Origin: Acidobacteriota bacterium
GTDB taxonomy: Bacteria > Actinomycetota > Acidimicrobiia > Spongiisociales > UBA5794
DNA length: 45,609 nt
Direction: 5' to 3'
NCBI GenBank assembly: GCA_022566415.1
Contig: JADFIY010000002.1
Coordinates: 1-45,609, forward strand
Below the pieces are notes generated by a model. That model ran no database searches. It had not been told where the DNA came from and worked only from the letters and a program-made list of their open reading frames with translations. Below are positions 38,821 through 45,609 of the stretch, piece by piece. Positions within the stretch are counted from its first letter, which is position 1, and the number at the start of each line of letters is the position of its first letter. A program made the position numbers and the translations under genes.

Positions 38821-40017
38821 ATGGACCCCGCACCCTTGGATCACGAGGCAGTAGCTGGCACGCTCGCCCCATTCGGGCACAGCAGCGGGCTTCCTGCCGC
38901 CGCATACCACTCACCCGAGGTGTTTTCGTGGGAACATGATCGGTTGTTCAACGGCACCTGGTTCTGTGTGGGCCGGGTCGACGACCTGGTGCAGCCGGGC
39001 CAGGTCAGGGGAATCCAAGTGGGAAACGAGACGGCCGTGATGGCGCGGGACGGGAAGACCGTTCGCGCCTTCTCCAACGTCTGCCGGCACCGCGGACACG
39101 AGTTGGTGCCGGTGGGAGAGGCGCGGGATACCCGATTCATCCGCTGCCCATATCACGCCTGGACCTATCGGTTGGACGGCTCGTTGAAGACCGCCCCCAC
39201 GTTCACCAACCCTTTGGATGAGGCGGACTACTCGCTCGTACCCATCCGGGTCGAGACCTGGGGGGGTTGGGCATTCGTCAACGTCGACGGATCCGCGCCT
39301 GCTCTCGAAGAGCACGTGGGAAACCTCAACGACCTCCTGGGCACGTACCGCGCGGCAGGCCTGGCGGTTGCGCACCAGAAGAACTACCTCGTCGCCGCCA
39401 ACTGGAAAGTCATCGTGGAGAACTTCAACGAGTGCTACCACTGCACCTCGATCCACCCCGCGCTGTGCGAGGTGACCCCGGTCGGTAGCGGCGCCGATCT
39501 CGAGCCGACCGGCCTGTGGTGGGGTGGGACGATGGATCTCAAGGACCACGTTGCGACCATGTCGATCGACGGGACCACACCACAACCCCCGCTTCCCGGA
39601 CTCGAGGGAACGGCCCTCCGTAAGGTGCTCTACGTCAGCCTCTTCCCCAATCTGTTGATCTCGGCGCATCCCGACTATGTCTTGGTGCACCGCCTGACCC
39701 CGCTGAGCCCGGCGGAAACGGAGGTGGAGTGCGCCTGGCTGTTTCCAGCGGGCACCGTGACTGATCACGACTTTGACCCCGCTTACGCCGTCGATTTCTG
39801 GGACCTCACTAACCGGGAAGATTGGGCGGTGTGCGAGGGCGTGCAGCGTGGCACAGGCAACTTCGGCTACCGGCCTGGGCCGCTGAGCTCGTGGGAAGCC
39901 ACCGTCTACCAATTCCTCACCATGATTGGTCGTGCCTATCTGGGTGAGGGACTAACGCCGTCTCCGGTAGAGGAACGGGTGACCAGTGGATCAGTAGCAA
40001 AAGAAGTAGCGAAGTAG
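38821..40017 (+). CDS. Rieske non-heme iron oxygenase alpha subunit
   Basis: 398 residues. Rieske [2Fe-2S] ligands in VCRHRGHELV and RCPYHAWTYRL, and the mononuclear iron site in ENFNECYHCTSIHPAL; catalytic domain ends with TVYQFLTMIGRAYLG. The NECYHC wording resembles Rieske enzymes acting on quaternary amines (choline or glycine-betaine type) rather than classical aromatic dioxygenases, but the substrate is not deducible. No reductase gene is adjacent. The last residues (KEVAK) are encoded by the octamer repeat at 40005-40030 and the stop TAG sits inside it, so the C-terminus may have been replaced by repeat sequence. Confidence 0.88.
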   Translation: MDPAPLDHEAVAGTLAPFGHSSGLPAAAYHSPEVFSWEHDRLFNGTWFCVGRVDDLVQPGQVRGIQVGNETAVMARDGKTVRAFSNVCRHRGHELVPVGEARDTRFIRCPYHAWTYRLDGSLKTAPTFTNPLDEADYSLVPIRVETWGGWAFVNVDGSAPALEEHVGNLNDLLGTYRAAGLAVAHQKNYLVAANWKVIVENFNECYHCTSIHPALCEVTPVGSGADLEPTGLWWGGTMDLKDHVATMSIDGTTPQPPLPGLEGTALRKVLYVSLFPNLLISAHPDYVLVHRLTPLSPAETEVECAWLFPAGTVTDHDFDPAYAVDFWDLTNREDWAVCEGVQRGTGNFGYRPGPLSSWEATVYQFLTMIGRAYLGEGLTPSPVEERVTSGSVAKEVAK

Positions 40018-40064
40018 CGAAGTAGCGAAGTCGATCTACTGATCTACTGATCTATTGATCTACT
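40005..40064. repeat. Two octamer repeats at a convergent gene end
   Basis: Three copies of AGTAGCGA (40005-40028) and four of GATCTACT (40033-40064, one with a change). AGTAG in the first and CTACT in the second are complementary, so the whole tract can fold as one hairpin. The stop codon of the Rieske gene lies in the first array and that of prfB in the second. It probably serves as a bidirectional transcription end. Confidence 0.75.
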
Positions 40065-41167
40065 TCTTCCCAGCCCTTCTCCACTGCAAATACTCATCGA
40101 TGAACGGATCGAGGTCACCGTCGAGGACCCCCTGGACGTTGCCGACCTCGAGGTTGGTACGCAGATCCTTGACCATCTGATATGGCTGGAGAACGTATGA
40201 GCGGATCTGATGACCCCAACCGGCTTCGGTCTGGTCACCTCGAATCGCGTCGACCTCGGCCTGTTGCTGTTGGCGGGCTCGCTCGGCCAGGCGGGCGGCG
40301 AGGAGCTGTGTTGCCCTCGCCCGGTTCTGGATTTGGGACCGCTCCGCCTGACACGACACGACAATGCCGGTCGGGATGTGCGTGATCCTGACCGCAGAGT
40401 CGGTCTTGTTGACGTGCTGGCCTCCCGCACCCGAGGACCGGTAGGTGTCGATGCGGAGATCCTCTGGGTTGATTTCGATCTCCTCGACATCGACTTCTGG
40501 GATGACGTCGACCCCGGCGAAGGCCGTGTGGCGCCTGGAGTTTGCATCAAACGGGCTGATGCGCACCAGCCTGTGTACGCCGCGCTCCCCTTCAAAGGAT
40601 CCATAGGCGTGATCTCCGGAAACCGTGATCGTCGCCGACTTGATCCCGGCTTCGTCACCGACCTGGTACTCGTCGATTTCGACCGAGAAGTCCGATCGCT
40701 CCAGATAGCGCAGGTACATCCGGAACAGCATCTCCGTCCAGTCCTGGGCATCGACGCCTCCGGCACCGGCATGGATGGAGACGATGGCCGTCCTGTCGTC
40801 GTACGGCCCGAAGAAAAGGGTCTCACGCTCGAGCCTGGCCATCGTGGTCTCCAGGCCGATCAGCTCAGACCCCGCCTCGTCCAGACTCTCCTGGTCACCT
40901 TCCTCAACACCAAGCTCGATCAGCACCTCGGAGTCGTCGAGCGTTCCGGCGATATCCGAAACCTGCTGGATGATTCGCTCGTGGCTGGCCAGACGCCTGG
41001 TGACTTCCAACGCCCGACCCCGGTCCGCCCACAGATCAGGGTCGGCAGCTTGCTCCTTCAGCTCGGCGAGCTCGGCTTCCTTGCCGGGAACGTCAAAGGA
41101 ACCTCCGCGCGTCGTCAAGGCGCGAACGGAGGTCGTCGAGCAAGGCGCGGAGGCTGGCCGGTTCCAT
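40060..41167 (-). CDS. prfB: Peptide chain release factor 2, with programmed +1 frameshift
   Basis: Terminates translation at UGA and UAA. Frame 0 starts at ATG 41167 (MEPASLRALLDDL) and meets an in-frame TGA at 41095-41093 after 24 codons. The remainder is in the +1 frame from 41094 (DVPGKEAELAELKEQAAD) and includes the codon-recognition tripeptide SPF and the GGQ motif in GAGGQHVNKT. Joined length is about 368 residues, normal for RF2. At the junction, GGAGG, three bases, then CTTTGAC reproduces the classic autoregulatory frameshift site. TACGCT lies eight bases before ATG 41167. Real coordinates are join(41167..41096, 41094..40060) on the minus strand. Confidence 0.95.
41092..41106 (-). 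promoter_or_regulatory. RF2 programmed +1 frameshift site
   Basis: On the minus strand GGAGG TTC CTT TGA C: an internal Shine-Dalgarno-like GGAGG, a three-base spacer, slippery CTT and a weak stop TGAC. Low RF2 slows termination, the ribosome shifts +1 to read CTT GAC, and full RF2 is made. Spacing is identical to the E. coli site as I recall it. Confidence 0.93.
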
Positions 41168-41175
41168 GGTCGGTG

Positions 41176-41181
41176 AGCGTA
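41176..41181 (-). promoter_or_regulatory. Leaderless -10 box of prfB
   Basis: TACGCT on the minus strand ends eight bases before ATG 41167, the same hexamer as upstream of smpB. Confidence 0.4.
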
Positions 41182-41190
41182 CCGCGGTCT

Positions 41191-41260
41191 ATGCCCTTTC
41201 CCCCACCACCACTGTGCCCTTCCCCCCACCACCACTATGCCGTGTTCCCCCTCCACAACC
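41191..41260. repeat. C-rich 23-nt tandem repeat, G-quadruplex-prone upstream of prfB
   Basis: About two and a half copies of TGCCCTTCCCCCCACCACCAC. On the prfB coding strand it reads as repeated GGTGGTGGGGG and AAGGG runs, with enough G tracts for a quadruplex. It fills the gap between the alpha/beta-hydrolase stop and the prfB promoter. Confidence 0.6.
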
Positions 41261-41262
41261 GG

Positions 41263-43410
41263 TCATTGGATGTCGGCCGATTCCTCGCTGCCGAGCAGGC
41301 TCTTCAGCCATTGCGCACCGTTGGTGCGCTTACCCTGCAGCGGCACTCCGGCCTCGACACGGAGCTTCCCTGTGCTGGCATCCTCGAGGTGCGTACCTCG
41401 ATAGTCGGGCGGCGCCGGCGCATCCTCCGCCTTGGCAGCCGTGATCCGATCCGCGCGCTCCAACTCGAGCGTCACCAGCGATTCATCGATCGCCTTCAAC
41501 TGGGTGACGGTGGCGGGAAGGTCGTAAGCGGTAGCGACCGCAGTCGCCATATCGGCGCGGTAGTCGTGGCCGAAGGACCCGAATTCGCCTGGCACCATCA
41601 CCATTGCATTCATGGCATCAACGCCAACCTGGAGGAAGGTGCCGAAGGGGAACCATTCCATGTCATCGGGGACGTTGCGGCCGCGTCCGCCCGACAGCCA
41701 CTCCGGCTCTTGAATCATCACGTCGGGTGACATCACCGCAATCGGATCATTGTGGTGGCTCAAGACGGTGGCACGGAGACGACGACGCTCCGCTGCTTTG
41801 AGCGTTCCCATTTCGCTCGGGTTGTCGAATACGGCGACGGTTCCCTTTGGCACGAGATCGCTCCGGCCGGACGCCATCCCGTTCCTCGACCACTTGGCCA
41901 GCCCGGGAAGCCCGACCCACAATGCCTTGTCGATGCCGTAATGGTCGAACCCATCGACCCCCTGGTACATGACCACATCCGAACTCGCCCAGGCGCCGAG
42001 ACTTTCCCCGAACACGTAGACCTTCGGTCGTTGATCCTCAGGCATCCCAGCCAGGCGATTTCTGATGCTCCACAACAGCGCTCGGAACTGCTGGCGGCCA
42101 AGGGCCACCTTCTGCACCGACAGGAACGAGGGAAACCGGCCGTACTGGATCACACAGGTTGCGATGTCCCCCCTGGTGAGGAACTCGGCACTCTCGATCA
42201 TCGTCTGGTCTACCCACCCGGTCCCGGTTGGCGACACCAGGAGAAGATGAGACCGCTCGAAGGCGCCGGTGCGCTCCAGCTCGCGCATGGCGAGCTCGGT
42301 GCGGCCCATGGGATAGATGGGCTCGGAGTTGTATCCGACGTAGATGCGGATCGGTGCGGCTGTGGCCGGCTCGCCCATGACCTCTTCGATAAGTGCCGTG
42401 GAGGTGACGTCGGTCACGTAGCGGCGTCCCTGCAGGCCGAGATCACCGAACGTCGAGACGCTCTCCTCGCTACCCGAAACGAGCGGCGACACAGGGGGCA
42501 TGGCATAGGCGGGCTCTATGTTCTCGTTGGATCGCCCGATATAGCCGACCCCTGCGTTGTACGCGGTCACCGCACCGGCCGTCCACAGCGCAGCGTTGGC
42601 GATGCCGCCGATCACCCGTTTCGACGGGCCGGGACCCAGGTAGCCCACCATGGCTTTTCGTGAGCCGATGTATGCCTTACCCAGGCCGGCTCCGACGGCA
42701 TAGACCGCGTAACCGACACCAAGCGCCTTCGGGAAGTCATTTTTCTGTTCGATCGGCCATCGCGGTATCACCGACTTGCGGTGTTCGAGGTTGCGCCGTC
42801 CCCAGATGGCAAAGGCGGCACTGATCCCGATCGCGCTCAGAACGGGTCGGGTGATTCGCCCGCGACGATACCGCTTCTTCAGCGTGTTGGAGACGTCGTA
42901 GAGGGCACCGGATGCCGAGACGGCAGCCAACACCTGACCGGCGCTCTTCGCCCCGGCTCGCCACAACGCCCGGTCATCACGATCCGGCAGGTTCGCCAGG
43001 GCAACACCGACTCCGCCAATCGCGGCTCTCGCCGTCAACCTCAGCGGAAGCCCGGCGCGTCGGGGAAGGAGCGCCTTCATCCCCTGCTCCACTCCGGTCC
43101 CAAGCGCTCGGGCCGCTAAGGCCGACGCACCAGCGGCGATCCCCTGGTGCACCGATGTCCTCGGCATGAGGGATGGCTCGAAAGCCGCCACCGTAGCGAC
43201 CGCCTCGAACGGGCCGCTCGGCGATCCAAGAAGCGGGTTGAACCAGTCGGCAGTGCGCAGGGTGGCGGAGCGCCAGAGGGGATCGCCCTGCCCATCCTCA
43301 GCCGCTTGGACCTCCTCGACCACCGCAGACGCCTCTTCAAGAGCAGCCGAGGCGCCTTGGAGCGCTACTGAAGCCGTTTCGTTCAGCGTCCTTTGCTCGG
43401 TCTCGTCCAC
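41263..43410 (-). CDS. Membrane alpha/beta-hydrolase (PF10081-type)
   Basis: 715 residues. The N-terminal half has several hydrophobic segments with small-residue-rich character (AIGGVGVALANL, LGVGYAVYAVGAGLGKA, IANAALWTAGAVTAYNAGVGY), matching the membrane region that precedes this hydrolase domain. The C-terminal half is the hydrolase: IYVGYNSEP, RELERTGAFERSHLLLVSPT, GTGWVDQTMIESAEFLTRGD and nucleophile motif YVFGESLGAWASSD. Natural substrate unknown; lipid or wall precursors are plausible. GTG 43410 (DETEQRTLNETASV) is the most likely start; the open frame beyond it overlaps secA. It is 46 nt after secA on the same strand. Confidence 0.85.
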   Translation of the reverse strand: MDETEQRTLNETASVALQGASAALEEASAVVEEVQAAEDGQGDPLWRSATLRTADWFNPLLGSPSGPFEAVATVAAFEPSLMPRTSVHQGIAAGASALAARALGTGVEQGMKALLPRRAGLPLRLTARAAIGGVGVALANLPDRDDRALWRAGAKSAGQVLAAVSASGALYDVSNTLKKRYRRGRITRPVLSAIGISAAFAIWGRRNLEHRKSVIPRWPIEQKNDFPKALGVGYAVYAVGAGLGKAYIGSRKAMVGYLGPGPSKRVIGGIANAALWTAGAVTAYNAGVGYIGRSNENIEPAYAMPPVSPLVSGSEESVSTFGDLGLQGRRYVTDVTSTALIEEVMGEPATAAPIRIYVGYNSEPIYPMGRTELAMRELERTGAFERSHLLLVSPTGTGWVDQTMIESAEFLTRGDIATCVIQYGRFPSFLSVQKVALGRQQFRALLWSIRNRLAGMPEDQRPKVYVFGESLGAWASSDVVMYQGVDGFDHYGIDKALWVGLPGLAKWSRNGMASGRSDLVPKGTVAVFDNPSEMGTLKAAERRRLRATVLSHHNDPIAVMSPDVMIQEPEWLSGGRGRNVPDDMEWFPFGTFLQVGVDAMNAMVMVPGEFGSFGHDYRADMATAVATAYDLPATVTQLKAIDESLVTLELERADRITAAKAEDAPAPPDYRGTHLEDASTGKLRVEAGVPLQGKRTNGAQWLKSLLGSEESADIQ

Positions 43411-43456
43411 GGCGTCCCCAATCAGAATAAGTCGCAGACTGTAGCCGGGCGGTCCC

Positions 43457-45609
<2,153 letters not shown>

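Overview
The window reads as a chromosomal segment of a high-GC actinobacterium. An acidimicrobial-type lineage is a guess; no rRNA is present to settle it. Three things point to Actinobacteria. The left edge (MPN/JAMM protease, small membrane protein, metallo-beta-lactamase-fold hydrolase, rph) resembles the mycobacterial Rv1334-Rv1340 neighbourhood. The right edge runs secA, prfB, ftsE, ftsX, M23 peptidase, smpB, ssrA. Many genes have no Shine-Dalgarno sequence but carry a TAnnnT box 6-8 nt before the start codon, as expected for leaderless transcripts.

Layout. 1-5.5 kb (all minus): rph (cut by the left edge), a cyclic-nucleotide-PDE-like hydrolase, a small membrane protein, a DUF2007-JAMM fusion, arginine deiminase with a 53-residue leader gene, a 460-nt gap holding a strongly folded segment and heptamer repeats, a DinB-fold protein and an SH3-like lipoprotein. 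5.6-12.3 kb: two divergent operons around a GntR regulator. The leftward one encodes an ATCase-like carbamoyltransferase, carbamate kinase, a threonine-synthase-like PLP enzyme and a second fold-type-II PLP enzyme; the rightward one encodes GntR and a knotted YgeW/AOTCase-type carbamoyltransferase. 12.4-15.6 kb: an SDR epimerase and a TPR-cyclase protein. 15.7-22.1 kb (minus): MocA, a three-subunit xanthine-dehydrogenase-type enzyme, an 8-oxoguanine-deaminase-like amidohydrolase and a lipoprotein. 22.2-28.1 kb (plus): ygfM, xdhD, xdhC-like, yqeB, yqeC. 28.1-29.7 kb (minus): ssnA-like hydrolase, a 40-codon remnant that looks like the N-terminus of YgfK, and a DUF3052 gene. 29.8-45.6 kb: a small membrane zinc-ribbon protein, a cyclase-AAA-TPR regulator, tmRNA, a methyltransferase, a 101-bp tandem duplication, smpB, an M23 peptidase, ftsX, ftsE, a repeat-rich gap, a Rieske oxygenase, prfB with a programmed +1 frameshift site, an alpha/beta hydrolase and secA (cut by the right edge).

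The genes from 5.6 to 29.7 kb together form an actinobacterial, rearranged relative of the Escherichia coli ygeW-ssnA-ygfM-xdhD-yqeB-yqeC-ygfJ purine/urate catabolic island. My inference is that molybdenum hydroxylases and amidohydrolases act on purines or their breakdown products, the two transcarbamylases release carbamoyl phosphate from ureido compounds, carbamate kinase makes ATP from it, and the PLP enzymes process the amino-acid product. Three features make it unusual. ygfK appears lost except for its first 40 codons. XdhD has lost all its Fe-S cysteines. The ATCase-like enzyme lacks residues needed to bind aspartate.

Smaller points of interest are the programmed frameshift in prfB, a short tmRNA tag (AEDNFALAA), a recurrent leaderless promoter motif and several families of 7-8 nt intergenic repeats. 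All family assignments come from reading motifs; no database search or alignment was run.
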